NCBI RefSeq assembly: GCF_040954645.1
Contig: NC_092810.1
Location: forward strand, 68,384,660-68,448,659
DNA length: 64,000 nt
Direction of reading: 5' to 3'
Source: Diabrotica undecimpunctata
Lineage: Eukaryota; Arthropoda; Insecta; Coleoptera; Chrysomelidae
Of the stretch, positions 21,849 through 35,406 are shown piece by piece. Numbering within the stretch: position 1 is the stretch's first letter; each line of letters begins with the position of its first letter. The position numbers were made by a program, and so were the translations under genes. The notes beneath the pieces are model-generated. The model made no database searches, was not told where the DNA came from, and saw only the letters and a list, made by a program, of their open reading frames with translations.

Positions 21849-21921
<73 letters not shown>
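21849..21921. repeat. (AT)n microsatellite
   Basis: About 36 uninterrupted AT units separating a Penelope fragment from a LINE tail. It is translated as Ile-Tyr runs in open frames on both strands, which are artefacts. Confidence 0.95.
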
Positions 21922-21923
<2 letters not shown>

Positions 21924-21924
21924 C

Positions 21925-22315
21925 AACAGCAAATTTACTAAGATTGGAGCTGCAAGGTCGGATAATAGAACAAGTGACGGAGTTTAAATATCTGGGCATC
22001 ACATTATCTAGCTACGTAAAGCTCAAAACTGAAGTGGAAGATCAAGTGAATAGAGCAAACAGAGCCGCAAGCTGCCTGAATGAAAGGCAGAATTTACAAA
22101 ACAGTCATAGAAGTACAGATATACGACGTAGATGCAAGGTGAAGAACATTAAGAGCTGGGTAAGGAACAGAAGACTAGAATGGAACGATCATATAAGCCG
22201 AATGACAACAAATAGAGTAGTAAAGACGGCAAAAGACGGTTCCCCAATAGGAAGAAGATCAGTAGGAAGACCACGAAAACGATGGAACGACAATTTACTG
22301 GAGGCACATTGAAAA
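21925..22315 (+). mobile_element. LINE ORF2 C-terminal fragment, internally deleted
   Basis: One open plus-strand frame encodes LQGRIIEQVTEFKYLGITLS, VNRANRAASCLNE, then directly STDIRRRCKVKNIKSWVRNR, RRLEWNDHISRMTTNRVVK and SVGRPRKRWNDNLLEAH before a stop at about 22312. In intact relatives about 50 residues (IYKTVIRP..YAAE) lie between the first two and later blocks, so an in-frame or compensated internal deletion is inferred. Confidence 0.68.
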
Positions 22316-25300
22316 ACAGACAGAGTCATGTCTACATAAAAATAATAAGAAAATATTAAAAAAAAAAGGAATTGGGAAATTACAATATCTAATAGATGAT
22401 CTAGAACAACCGTAGCTACAATTAAACTTATTTTGATTATTGATGTCCCAAAGTCTTGCCGAGAGATGTTATTAAAGGTAAAATATGTATTGTTAAATAT
22501 AAATTTTACCAACTTTTTAAAGCATTTTAGGAAAGCTGTTTTGTGATAAAGTTGTATAGTTTTTTATTTTTTCCATTCTGATTTTATAATCTCCATTATC
22601 AACTCAAGTGGAATGATGGTGAATAGAGACACCACCTTCGATGATATTAAAACGTCCTACCTCTCATTTCATTGACAACACAAAACGTATATTTTGTATT
22701 ATAATCTGTACGATTGCTTTTAAAATTAGACCAATATGTTTCAAGATATTGTACGTAGTAGAAGTAGTAGTAGTAATAGTAGTAGTAGAAAATGAAAAAG
22801 ACAGAAAAGATTTTATTTCACATTTGTTTCGAAACTATCTTACCGAGTAGTAGTAGACTTTAAGAACATTTTTGTCAGCCAAAATTGTTGACTTAAGAAC
22901 AATTAATTATTTTCATGTGAATTTTGACCGAAATTAAATGCATTAGTAATACCAGCTCTGAGAATATCTGGATCATTGTGTATTCGATCTACGATGAATA
23001 TTGAACGATGTTCACTAGGTCCGCCAGAAACAAATTAAAAAATCAGAAACATCTTTTGGATATCTACATTTGATATGTTCTTAAAACATTTTCTATTATC
23101 CAAATATAGAGTCTACCATTTTTCTTACCGTTTTTGTTATTTACCTATCTATACTTCTCATATTTACTTATCTATTCTTGTCATATTACTAGAATCCATA
23201 CTGTTATGCCCTATAGTCACATTGGCGGTAGTGATAAAATAAAATTGCACGGTGGGTAACATTATAAATAAAAATATTGGTTATATTAAAAACTTTTATT
23301 ACTAGAAACTTGCTACATTTTTAACATTTGAGTTCACTGTTCTAATAAAAACGGATTTAGTCTAAATTTACTGAAAATTTAGGAATTAATATTATTACAT
23401 GCTGATAATATAGTTTGTAATGTGGTTTAGATCACGATTCTAATATTAAAAAATATTAAAATGAACAATGTGGACGAAAATGTATTTTTACTATTACAAA
23501 CCAATACCATTTCAACATTAATTACGTACTGTTTTGATAAAGAGTATTCTTAAATGATGAATATATATTCTGATCTAGTAGAATTATAAGGTCTTACAAC
23601 CGATAGAAAGTTTGACAACCGATCGGAAGATTCGAGTTTGAACTCCGATGCTAGCAAATGAAATTACCAAGCTGTACTTGATATTGAAAGGTTTACAAGA
23701 AAAAGACCTAAAGGATGGGAAAAAAGTTGTCCTACCTTTCAAAAAAGCTGATAAACGCGATATAATAAAAAGAAGGATAAAAATTAAAAATTAAATATAG
23801 TTAGTATTATTGGAAACGTATCCTAATTTATCATAAACTCTGGATGTTGTATCTTGTTACTGGTAGTTGGAAGGTCATTAAATTCCCTGCGCAAATCGTT
23901 GACACACATAGTCTTATATAGGTCAACACACTCGAAAAATTCAAAATAGAATATATGAATATTTCTTTTCATTTCATTTTAATTCTGATCATTTTTTTCA
24001 TAGTAATAGTTTAATATCCAAGCGGTTCTTTCCGCCAATACAGTTTCTGCCGCCAAAAATCTACGTAACCCTCACTTAATCGTCACGATAGTACCATCTC
24101 GACATAAAGAGGTAGTAGTGCGATCTATAGAACTCTATAGTAGCCAAATTTGACGCAGTCCAACTCAATTGACTGTAAACAGTATAATTGATGGTAAATC
24201 TTTGGTAATTTCGAGTCACTGTAGATGCAATGTTGTTGGTTATTGCAGTTGATGATTTTGTTTGTTTAACCTCAATAGGTGTGGATTTAGAATGTTAAGT
24301 AGATTGTGGATTTGATTCTAGAAACTTATTGGTCTATTGTTCGAAAAATTTACTTTTAATGAAAAATATTACAAATAAAATGTTTTTAGTAGTTTAATTA
24401 TGAGCAAGTAATCTTGAAGTACAGAAGTTTACACACATTAGATCATAAATATGTAGTTAATAACAATAATAAAATTATATCCGTTCTGATATACCAGGAA
24501 CCACTATAAAACTATCAAACATATTAAAAATTCTAAACATAATTAAACAAAAATAAACACAATCATCGGTAGCACTACAATAACAACATGACATCGGGGC
24601 ATGGGTACCGAAAAAATTTAACAAATATGCATTTGTACAAGTTTTAGAGCGAATATCATAGAGATAATAGGTAAAAGTATGCGCTGTAAAGATTATACAC
24701 CGAAGTTGTCTTAGTAACAGATATAATCCCATTTCAACATAAGGTAGACTAATAGCTCAATATAATATCCGTTTTTATGAAAACAGTGTACTATGACAAA
24801 GTTTATGTATTAAATAGACTAGACTACTTCAGACAAACCATCGTTTGAATATATACAATACATACATATAAGTTGGTATATGAAACAATAGTAGTTTCTG
24901 TAAGTTAAAAAAAAATAGCACCAGTTTTACACATACAAAAAAGATTCGATGTCGATTGGTCTATTTAGTCAATAAAAATTGGCGGTTAGTTGTCATAAAG
25001 CGTCGTTTTCGAATAGTGAAAAATGGCTCATAAAAAATGTCTTGTTGACAATGTAATAAAAATATTGATTTATGCCTCTAAAGGACTTCCTATTTATAAT
25101 AAGTGAGCTATATTTGTCTAATACAGTTAAACTTGAGTAACCTGGAACCTATCTACCATGGAATCCAGTCTATTGCGGAAAATTTGTTCACGACCATGTG
25201 ACTCGGTTTTACACGGGTTTTATTGTACGTATAACTCGCTTGATATTCTCCATTTAGTAGGCGATATTCATTTTTTCATTGCGCAAATATGACAAACTAA

Positions 25301-26740
25301 AATTAAAATTTTAGGATATTTCAATCACCGACATGGCAATTTAATTTTCTGATCAATGAATGAGTTACTACGGCCCTTTTAAGTTGTTTAACATTAAGTA
25401 CGAGTAGTTCATTGTTTACTTCGCATGCTAAGCAGCAAAATATTTCAAATCCAGCAGTATAAAATTCAAAATAGAATGAATCCGATGAGCGAGTAGTACG
25501 CTGAGAGGTAGGATCTTGCGTTTCGGTGACGCTCATTCATTAATTCGTACCGGAAAGCATTAAGATGCATACCCGAATATACATACACATAAACTATAAA
25601 GACAATAAATAATGGTGTCCAATAACAGTTTGTGTATCACCATATTCCAACTGTCCCAGTGCATTGCTAGGAAAATATAAATTCTCCATTCATGTCGATT
25701 TAGTCCTGATTCAGTCTAGTGATCTTCTTTTATTTTCGTGTAATTCGTAGCTTTTTACTTCTCCTTTTATAGTGCTAAGATATTAATTTTTTTTGTATAA
25801 TATGCAAACTAATCATATTAGATGAACTGTAGTTTTAATTTTTGTGAACCCTTTCATGCCATAGTACTTTTATTTAACCACAGTAAGGGTGATGACCGTA
25901 GATCAAAAGTGTTGAAATAAGAGTTAAGCATGATATATGCTTTCAAAATACATATTTTCCTTACCTTCCTTAACAAACAGTTTTGATTGGCTACATACAA
26001 AATAAATACACGTGAATCAATACCTACTGTTGATTCTAGATCTAACTGATTTGTTATGAGATTGTGTAACATTAGTTTTTTGAATAATACATAATACTAT
26101 ATTATATCCTCGCAATTTTTATCAACGTTGCGGGCCTCTGCATTGCTTAAATGGTTGGGATTTTTGGAACCGACTAAATAATTCATTCCCACCTCCATTT
26201 TAAGATTTCCTCCGATGAATAAGAGTTTCTTACTTCAGCAATTGGTAATTAGCGCAAGACGAGGTTGCTTTTTAGGTTAGTGGCCTAATTGGTTTTATCT
26301 ATTATTACCAGAGCCGTTAACTAGCAAAATGGATCGACTAATTGAGGGTTTCCATTTGATATATACCTTGATCTAGGATGATCTAGGATGGTAAACTATC
26401 ACCTTGTTTAAGTATTTGTTATTTTATCAGTTCCAATAGTTTTGCCAGAGGTTACGCCTTTAGTAGTAATCTTTTACAATTTTTGACTATCGAAGTTTGA
26501 ATAATTTTTACTCTTTAGACTAGTTTTGGTTTTCATGTTTTGTTTCCAGATCGAGATAAAGCCTGTTTGATTTTAAGTTGATTGGATTTGCTTTTAAGAC
26601 CATTTGTCTAATTAAACATATCTTTAATATCATATTCACCTGGCTTTTTCTGTTTATGTTTATGCTACAATTTTCTTTAAGATCTTCTTGAATACCGATC
26701 GTTTTATTTTTCTATATAATTCACGCTCTGCACAGTTTAT
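22316..26740. other. Intergenic, largely unrecognised
   Basis: About 4.4 kb of AT-rich sequence with only short open frames. A GTA/TAG simple repeat lies at 22756-22789. I see no transposase, reverse transcriptase, RNA gene or host exon, on either strand, that I can support. Confidence 0.45.
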
Positions 26741-26747
26741 AGGTAAT

Positions 26748-26820
26748 ACGTTGTCCGGTGGTAATACATCCGCCTGTTGTATTGCATGATGTGGGTTTAA
26801 TTCTTATTATAACCGGAAAA
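26748..26820 (+). mobile_element. Degenerate tRNA-like SINE head
   Basis: GTCCGGTGGTAATACATCCG resembles a decayed box A region and GTGGGTTTAATTC a decayed box B, separated by about 30 bases as in a tRNA. No body shared with the other SINEs follows. Weak evidence. Confidence 0.28.
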
Positions 26821-28034
26821 CTAAAAATATTGCCAAGATCGTCTCTCGGAATGCAGTAGAACCCAGTAATCATTTGCCTCTAGTTTAGTCCTTCCAAATC
26901 TACGTAAATATGCTGTATATTCAGACTTTGCTAATTCATCTGCACTGAGCTGTGCATTACTAGTATCCCAGTGACTGTATTCCCATTGTAACGGTGACCA
27001 TCACGTCATAGTTGCACCCGTCGCATCAATGAGTTGTAGCCATTAGATCATAAAATGATTACGAAATACATATTTAAACTTTGAAATTAATGTTATTAAC
27101 AAAGGTTTCAAAAGATATGCCCATTTTTTCACTATAACGAAAAGACAAGGTATATTTATTAAAAAATAGTATGGCAAAACTATCTTAAAATATACATCTT
27201 TACTCTTACCATTAAAAACGTTTTGATAATTTCACTTCTTTGGTCCAGCAAGATGACCTACACTCGTAGCTAAGGATTTATCTATTATCTATCTAAAGAA
27301 ACACTTTATAACTTCAAATTGTAGACTAAGTATTGGAAAACTTCTCTACGGTAATATTTTTCTGAATAATGGTTAAATTTATTAGTGATGCCGCCTTTTT
27401 AGTACACCACAAAATTTTAATATTCAGTACCATACTATATTCTGTCGATAACACTATTTATTACAGAAAAATAGAATAATAAGAACAAAAATTAAAAAGT
27501 GTCAGGAAAATCTTCAGATAAAACTGAGACTCAGCTGTAAACTACAGCAATTACAGACTAATTGCAGCGTAACATAAACCAGTATCCTGCTGACGATTAT
27601 CAGTTACCAATTTCACATTGCTCAAAATTCCAGATGAACGTTCAGGGTACTAGAAAATTTTAAAATGAAACGAGCACTAAACATATATTAAATTATACAG
27701 AGAACTTATACATAAAGTAATGAAGTGTCTCATGTAAATAGTAAGTGTCATTTATCTGTAGTGTAAGTAGGTAAAGAGCGTGCTCTCCACGGTTAAATAA
27801 CTATCGCGAGTATCTAATTCAAATAAATGCTAATGCCAATAAATGGTTGGCCTAAATAAACAGCCGTTTGAGGAAAACGTCCAATTGAATAGTAAACTAA
27901 ATCATTTTAAGGTATTCGTATTTCCTACTGTCTCCTGAAAATTTGGAACTTAAAAAATTGTTAAAAAAAGGGAAGCCTTTTGAGATGTAAGCTTGTAACA
28001 AAAGTGTTCTACTGTACATTTTACCGAACTAATG

Positions 28035-28665
28035 CATCTTCTTCTACTAAAGGTGCCTATCTTCTAGGGATGTTGGCGACCACACTGACCCATCTTATTC
28101 TATTCACAGAAGCTCGAAATAGATTAGTTAAGGTTAGACCAGTCCATTTCCTAAGATTGGCCAGCCAAGATATACGTCTACGTCTAGGGTCTCTCTTGCC
28201 CTCAATCTTGCCTTGTAGAATCAACTGTATAGAATAGAAGTCGGTATTTACTAATACGCATAATTTGGCCGAAGTAAGCCAATTTTCTGTTTTTTACGGT
28301 GTGGTGTATATATGAGACCATTAAAATACGTCGGAGGCTCCACTCTTTCTAACGGTGTATCGTTTATCGTAATTTGGGCGTTTATGTTGGTGTTCTTACT
28401 AATAATCATTATTTTTGTCTTCTTAAAATTTAGTTTTAGGCCGTATTTGTTACATGTTTCTACAGCATTATCCATTATCCTTTGTAGCTCCTGCGCACTA
28501 TCTGCCAGCAATACGGTATCGTTTGTATATCTAATATTGTTTGGCCATTTACTGCAATACCATCTTCTGCAATGCATCTACTTAAAAATACAAAACGGAA
28601 GGGATACAGTCAATGTAATACTGCTACATTGTAAACACTTCTACATTGTGCTAAATGCAAAGAAG
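28035..28665 (-). mobile_element. LINE ORF2 fragment with YTDD box and C-terminal tail
   Basis: The minus strand encodes NNIRYTNDTVLLADSAQELQ (reverse-transcriptase YADD region with A-D to T-N changes), then ETCNKYGLKLNFKKTKIMI, ITINDTPLERVE and, after an internal gap, IEGKRDPRRRRISWLANLRK with ANLRKWTGLTLTNLFRAS. The last block is the standard C-terminus of this LINE family. The thumb region is deleted. Substitution of the catalytic motif shows it is dead. Confidence 0.68.
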
Positions 28666-28669
28666 AGCA

Positions 28670-30818
28670 GATGGGTAACCTAGAAATGGCTGTCTCAGGA
28701 AAGAGTTATGATCTCATCGTTATTTAATATAGAACCATTTTAAACACAAATGGCCAATCAGCGTTTAAACCAGAGAGTTTAAACTGAGAGCTTTCTTTAG
28801 GTCAACTATCTTGGTATAGCTGTAAAAAAACGAATATAATCCACAATGGAGGAGGCCTTGAACACGATGTGAATATTATTACATTGTATGAATAATACAT
28901 TTAGAACTCGTTACAATCAAACTCTACTACAACACTGGACCCGAATAAGTTACGACCCGAAACAACCTTCTAAAACTTGCAGCGACTAAATGGGGTACAA
29001 ACCCAAAAATCCTAGAGTTAACAACCATAGCCTTGTGTTTCCCTGTAGGAAAATAGCCTGTCCTATTTGTAGCAGATCTAGATACGCCAATAATTGATTA
29101 ATTTATTGAAACATTGGTTATATGAACCTTTTACCCCACTACACTCTACTGCACTAAATAACAAGTGGAGAAATTCTAACAAACTTTCGATGAAACAGAC
29201 GCACTATATCACCTTAAAGAACTACCAGGACCCTCAACTATCAGAATCGATTTAAATCAAGAACGAGAGTTATGAGAATTCCGGAACTGTTTTCCATGCA
29301 CCCGGAATCACCACACGCACTGGACCTAGATTGGAGAAATCGCGGACACTCAATCATACATGCACCGTCGTTGCCACTGTGAAACGTAATATGATTAAAT
29401 GGGGTATAGAGATTGAAAACTACACACTCAGCGAATGTGGAAAAATACAGAATATGAACACTTGAGATGCTATAAACTATACCTATTACAATATACACTC
29501 GATGAACTATGGTTTGCAATTTCAAAATAAAATTGTAAATATCAGGACTCGAAAAAGTAAAAGTTATTTTACTCGTAAATAAATACCTATTGTCTATCGA
29601 AGTAGATCGCCAGGAAAAAATTGAATGGTCAGGAAGAAAAAGAAAATATATACATACTTACAATATAGTAATAGTTGAATCATTAATTATGTGTCTTATT
29701 CTTGTTCGTCTTATAAATCCATAGTTTCACTTTGTATCGTAGAACTGTCTAGATATACATTTTATTAATTAAATTTTCGACATAATTGATAAATTTTTAT
29801 TTTAAAGATATGATTAAATAATAACTTAAAAACACAGCAACTTTTGACAATTTTAGGTTTAGTATGTTTTAGAACCTTACAAATTTTAAAACAACCATTA
29901 TTTCAGAAAAATAGGACCATTCGGAAATGGACTATTATAAAAATTGGCACGATTAAGTCATGTATGACTATTACTACCATTGTTTATAATACACTTTCTA
30001 TATAATCTAAAAATGGTTGACCTACAATATGAAAATAGAAATACAAAATATTTTTTGATAAGATTCACGACAATACAAAATACAATATAGGAATATTTTA
30101 ATAGGGGAATGGATAAATACATTGGTAAAAAATTTATAAACTACAATCGAGTCTCGATTTTTTACTTTGTAGGACGTACATAGTGAGAATTATTGCTTAT
30201 TTACAACGTAGATATATTGCTAAAAATAATATTAAAAGTAGCAAATTTAGTTCAATTGATACAATCATTTTTTCCATTACAGTTCTTAAAACAATTGAAT
30301 GTTTACAGAGAGTTAATCTTAACTTTAAAACATCTATTAATTATTTCGTTATTTCCCAAATGAATATTTAAAAATACTTAAAATTACAAATTAAAACCGT
30401 TAAGACTTTTAACTAAAGTTATATATAACAAATCAGGCAAAATATCTTGCAATGGCACCCACAAACATAGAACAAATACCAAAATAATACTTGGGATACA
30501 ACTACAAAACTCAATAAAATGTTTGATCAGAAGTAATAAGGAGAAAAAGGTAATAAAGAGAAAGAGAAAAAGTAAACTCTAACATTATATTTAAAGTAAA
30601 AGGTATCACATACATAAAGATATTGACGATATATATTTTTTCCTCTAATGTCCGTTGCATGTCATCAATGAGATTTTTAAGTCGTCGAATTACAACCAGA
30701 GAACTACTGTGTTCTACGTAGTTCTCTGGTACAATCAACTGTTTAGAATGTTCCTAACTAAGCTATTGTGAAAGCTTCACGAAGATGCACGACCGTTTAT
30801 ATACAGACGTAGATATTT
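28670..30818. other. Intergenic, nothing recognised
   Basis: AT-rich sequence without recognisable proteins, RNA genes or structured repeats on either strand. Confidence 0.45.
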
Positions 30819-31031
30819 ATAGTCGGTTCGCTATTCCCAGTCCGAAGTCTCTAGTGAATTTAGTAATTATTTTTTTGCGAAGTTACTTTTTGACAGACTA
30901 GAAGTGGCTGGAAATTACCATACAACCAAGCACACGTACTTATAACCAATGTTAATAGTAAACAAACTAAATAGTAGATAAAATAGAAATTTACGAATTA
31001 CCGACAATCAATATTTATTTATTTGCACCAT
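30819..31031 (-). repeat. Dispersed repeat family A, copy 2
   Basis: Inverse-orientation match of 3398-3614, sharing both ends. It lies just left of the direct repeat pair at 31136 and 31625. Confidence 0.65.
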
Positions 31032-31135
31032 ATGATAAATAGTTATGTTAAATTATAACAACTAAAATATATCTTTTAAATACATACTACCAAAATTGTA
31101 TAGGTTTAGTATACACTTCCACTATTTTGAATAAT

Positions 31136-31265
31136 TCTTCTTTTTTCAATGAAAGAAGTCTGTAATAAAAGTTTATTTAAGCTGTTAATACTGAGAGCTA
31201 GGACCTTTTGTGTTGTAGGTTTCCAGCTATGAATCTGTCAAAATACGCCCGTGTTGAGCGAAGGG
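31136..31265 (+). repeat. Direct repeat pair D, copy 1
   Basis: A 130-bp segment repeated at 31625-31760. Landmarks are GAAAGAAGTCTG/GAAGGAAATCTG, TTTTGTGTTGTA, ATGAATCTGTYAAAATA and GAGCGAA. Identity is roughly three quarters by eye. Confidence 0.5.
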
Positions 31266-31624
31266 ACCTTACCAAATAAATCGCGATAAATCTGATCGTG
31301 ACTAATTTGATAGAATTATTTTCACTTCACATTAAAATTTCCAGGAATTATTTTAAAATTTGGTACGCTAAAAACAGTAATTCACATTAAGTGGCCTTCA
31401 AGAAAAAGTACGTTTTTATGAACCGCCAATGACAATCAGAAACTCTCACTACTGTTTACAGAGTTGCGAAATGTATTTTTATTAACATCACTAAGCTTTA
31501 TGGAATATAAACAAACATAAAATAGATAGGTTCAAACGGTAAAAAATACGGTTTACAGATTATTATTTACAAATAGAAAGTCTTTATTTAAAGTTAATGA
31601 ATAACCGCTCCCATTATTCATGAT

Positions 31625-31760
31625 TTTTCTACTTTTTTTTAATGAAGGAAATCTGCAACAGTACGTGTATTTGAGCTATTAATAGTGAGAGTTAGGAATT
31701 TTTGTGTTGTATGTATCCGAAAATGAATCTGTTAAAATATTCCCAAGCTGAGCGAACGAA
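31625..31760 (+). repeat. Direct repeat pair D, copy 2
   Basis: Second copy of the 31136-31265 segment, offset by about 490 bp. The pair may be decayed LTRs or terminal parts of one small element. Confidence 0.5.
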
Positions 31761-32382
31761 CTATAATAGAAAGTGTTCCCAATTAAATTTACAGATTCAG
31801 TTTTATGAATTAGCTTTGAGAGATCCAACAACCTCAGTCATTCATTATACATCTTTGTCAATTTGCTTTGTATTGAGATGCATAAATGACACCGTGAAAT
31901 TAGATGACGTGTAAGTGATCCTAATAGGACTAGTAATATAATGAAGTCAGCGGAATAAAATTTGATGCAGATATTGAGAGAAAAATTATAATTATCATAA
32001 AATTAAATACTTACTACGTAGTGATAATACCATAAATTTTTTGGTGGTTTTCTCAGCAATTACAATGAAAGTATTAACAGTAGGGTTTTGTTATTGCAAT
32101 TGATTATCATATAGTGTTTAATGTTGGCGACATACTAATTACACAGTATTAACACTTATTTAATAAAGATTCTTGTATTAAAGTTAACATATAATCAAAA
32201 GAACTAACCTCTTTAACCACCTTATACATTAAAATCTGTTAATGTTAATATTATGATCACTTGTTATCACCTAATGGATTTAGTCCAACTCATTTTCTAT
32301 CCTAGATACATGCACAGTTTGATTGACACCATATTTATGTTATCTACGGCTACCTACGTTACCTACATATTAGTTATTTATG

Positions 32383-32492
32383 TACCAAGGGTGTTATTAC
32401 GCCCAGAGAGCAATATAATCCAGTCAGAGGGCCTCTGGCCCGAGGGATGGATGTTGCTCGATGGGCGTAATCATCCGGTAACACCAGTGGTA
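32383..32492. repeat. 110-bp GC-rich foldback
   Basis: Arms 32390-32416 and 32451-32485 are inverted copies sharing GGTGTTA, TTACGCCCA and GAGCAAYAT. The right arm carries about nine extra bases. Pairing continues outward to 32383/32492 with two mismatches, and a smaller AGAGGGCCTCT hairpin lies in the centre. The local GC content is far above the surroundings. Confidence 0.65.
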
Positions 32493-32729
32493 CATACAAG
32501 ATTTTATTTTTCACTTCACATAATATAAAAAATTAAATTGAGACGTTTTTACTTGTTTGAAGTAATCTATGATTGTTGATATTTTGATGTTTGTTAATTA
32601 TATTATGTAGTTGTTAGTTGGATTTATATTCAGTTAAAAAATGTTAATTCTATAATATTTACTACTTTCAAAATTGTTTAAAATAAAACAACTTCGTTTT
32701 GTAACATTTGCTTTTTTTCTTATACAATA

Positions 32730-32752
32730 GGGCGTTATAGGCCATAACGCCC
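32730..32752. repeat. Short hairpin GGGCGTTAT/ATAACGCCC
   Basis: A perfect 9-bp stem with a 5-base AGGCC loop. The GGGCGTTA core resembles TTACGCCC/GGGCGTAA in the foldback 240 bp upstream, so the two may come from the same element. Confidence 0.55.
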
Positions 32753-32839
32753 GTTTAATATGCCATAGGATATAACAAGTGTGTTCATGGTAACCATATA
32801 AGCTAAAATAAACAAATAATTGCAAGTGAAAAATAAAAT

Positions 32840-33410
32840 ATATATTAGTCTCTTCTTCTTCGTGTGCCTCTTTAAGGACATTAGCGATCATCACGGCCCA
32901 TTTTAATCTACCTGTAGCAGTTCTGAAGAGTTATATTGTTGTTTTCCCACTCCACTGCTTTAAATGCATCCACTGCATCTCCCCTGTTCTCCGTTTCCTA
33001 TCCATTTTCCCTTGTATAATCAATCCCATAACTCATATTTTTCATTTCTTAGTATGTGAACAAAGTATTTAGTGACAATCATGATTTTTGTTTTTTTTTG
33101 TTCAGAGCCATTCCATACCTCTCGCAGTACTGCGTAGTGCGATCAAACAAAATTTGCAGCCCTACAAACATCTCTTCTGAATACATATTAAAAAGTAGAA
33201 GGGATAGTACACATCCTAGTCGTATTCCACTTCTTATAGGCATCTCTTTAGATTTTTGTTGGTTTACTCATATTATGGCTTTCTGATATCGGTATAAATT
33301 TGTAATGATTCTCACATCCTGATCATCTATTTCTGTGTTCATTAATATGTTGTATTTAGTAGAAGGCTTTATCAAAGTCAACTAGAGATGAATACGTCAC
33401 AGTTGACATC
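32840..33410 (-). mobile_element. LINE ORF2 fragments (motif A to tail)
   Basis: Minus-strand frames give DFDKAFYQIQHINEHRN, a GIRLGCVLSLLLFNMYSEEM-like block (the RQGCVLSPLLFNLYSE motif with changes) and, nearer 32860, MMIANVLKEAHEEEE, the usual end of this LINE family. Large internal deletions and stops are present. Confidence 0.58.
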
Positions 33411-34079
33411 TCGACACCGTTCTATGACTGTTTCTACAGTAAACTTTTAAAGTGACGCAAAGAGTTCCTTTGTTTTTATTAATTTGTAGTCTTATATTTT
33501 ATACGAGTTATAATCTATTTACGCATGCTTATGTGCCAACATAATTTTTGATTTCTGACGCTTTCTTGCAATTGATTTATGCAATAAATGTTGCCGTGTA
33601 AATAAAGTTTATGTATGTATTCTGATGAAAACGATATGATCTGCTTTCTAATGTAGTTAAGTTCACACTATTATAATTCTTATATTCTGAAGTTAATAAT
33701 TTCGGATATATGGCGGGTCGTGTTGTTTACATATTGTATAGATATTCTTGTAACATCTATTACACACTTATTCGTTGTCCACGCTATCAATAAAACGGGC
33801 ACCCGACGCCTATTATACGAGGTGTCTATTTTTACTACCAAGTATTTTTACAAAAAAGTGGCTGAGTGATGAACTGAAAGTTTAGATTACAAGACCGAAA
33901 CGGTTCATTATCACGACACCGGGTTGGTCTGTTATCATATATGGTGTTGTTATGGTATTATGAATGGTTATGTGCAGAAGATTGAAAACATTTGAGATGT
34001 CGCTATATCGGAGAATACTTAAGATACCGTTGACTGACTGAGTCCAAATGAAGAGGTCCCCAGAAGCATGAAAAAGAAC

Positions 34080-34345
34080 CGAGAAGTACTAACCACCATT
34101 AAATCTTGAAAGTTACAATACTTCGGACACAAGAAGCGAAATGAATACAGATATGCCCTAATACAAGCCACCTTGTAAGAAAAAATATTTGAAAAGCGAG
34201 GTCCAGGAAGAAAAAGAACATCCTGGTTAAAGGACCTCAGAATCTGGTTCAACACAACATCTGTGCAGCTTTTCCGTGCTACTGCAGATAAGATAAACAT
34301 TGCCATGATGATCGCCAATATTCGTCACGGATAGGCATATCAAGA
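34080..34345 (+). mobile_element. LINE 3' end fragment
   Basis: The plus strand encodes FEKRGPGRKRTSWLKDLRIW, then SVQLFRATADKINIAMMIAN and IRHG before the stop. This is the same C-terminus as the copies at 28035, 32840 and 58630. Only the 3' end remains. It lies about 540 bp from the DOCK stop codon. Confidence 0.6.
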
Positions 34346-34888
34346 AGAGGAATAGAAAATAGAAAAGATTAGACTAGAAGAAAAGTTTATCAAGTTAAAA
34401 TCGACACAATCAGTTTTTATATCGCGTAAATTATCATTTACATAATACCTACATATTATTTGTAGGTGATATTTTTCATTATATTATGGTTTTTGCAGAG
34501 ATAGCGTACTGCAAAATATCATTCGTTAATTGATTAGATAATAAATATAATTAATATGAATAAAATCGCTTTACAAATAATACTTTAACACTTAAAAGAA
34601 TTCAATTATATTTCTAATTTAAAAACGCATCTTCCAAATCTAAGATATAACCATAATATGTCCAGTTATACAAGCGAAAAATAAAATCGTTTAGTATAAA
34701 ATACATAAAAATTGAAAACGCAATAAAATCTTAAAATCTTAAAATAACATCAAATTCTGTCACAACCAGCAATAATTCCAGACGTCCTATAAAGCTAAAC
34801 CAAAATTGATACAAAAACAAAATCACAGTGACTTAGCAATTACCACAAAAATTAACTTAAAAGTACACATAATATAGACTTACACACC

Positions 34889-35406
34889 TTAGGACTCGGT
34901 ATTTTTTTCAGTGCAGCTTGCGGTAGTCCCATTCTCTTTGTGTATGACAGGAAAGGAATAACTTTCGACTGGACTTAGCATATCCAACTCTTCACGTCGT
35001 TTTGGCCGTTCAAGACTACCTCCTAAGTCAAAGCTCGAGTTAAGAGAGGATAGAGTTGACTTAGGGGGTATAGGAGGCGGGTTTTCATTATTCTCAGCTT
35101 TTGGACTGGGGCTGCTGTTAATATTCATTTCGGACTGGTGAGTTCGGAAATCGTAATCTTCGTAACTCGCGTTATTGAAATTGTTCATCGGAGGTTCTGT
35201 CATGCTGATTCCAGAATCGCGTAAGTCGTGACTGTCCACGTGAGTACTGAGACTGTTAGTTGACGTAACTAGATTGGTTTCTTGTGTGGAATCTTCTAGA
35301 GGAAAGTATTCGACACTACACATTGACTGAGTAGATTTCTTCTGACCACGCTTAGGAATGTTAGGAGGATTTTCGTTTGGTAAACTTTGAACTCGTTTAT
35401 CTGGTG
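34889..35406 (-). CDS. mbc: DOCK terminal exon
   Basis: Acceptor TTATTTTTAG, stop TAA at 34889-34891. It encodes PDKRVQSLPNENPPNIPKRG, the PxxP motif ENPPPIPPK, SSFDLGGSLERPKRREELD and a C-terminal acidic tail. It is preceded by an 8.9-kb intron (35407-44281). No AATAAA was found in the first 300 bases after the stop on the minus strand, so the polyadenylation site is unknown. Confidence 0.87.

Noticed and set aside
21803..22312. Long plus-strand open frame starting in the AT microsatellite
   Set aside because: The first third is Ile-Tyr from (AT)n. Only the part after about 21925 is a real LINE remnant.
32253..32528. Open frame spanning the 110-bp foldback
   Set aside because: The frame has no homology, and the hairpin explains the sequence constraint better than coding.
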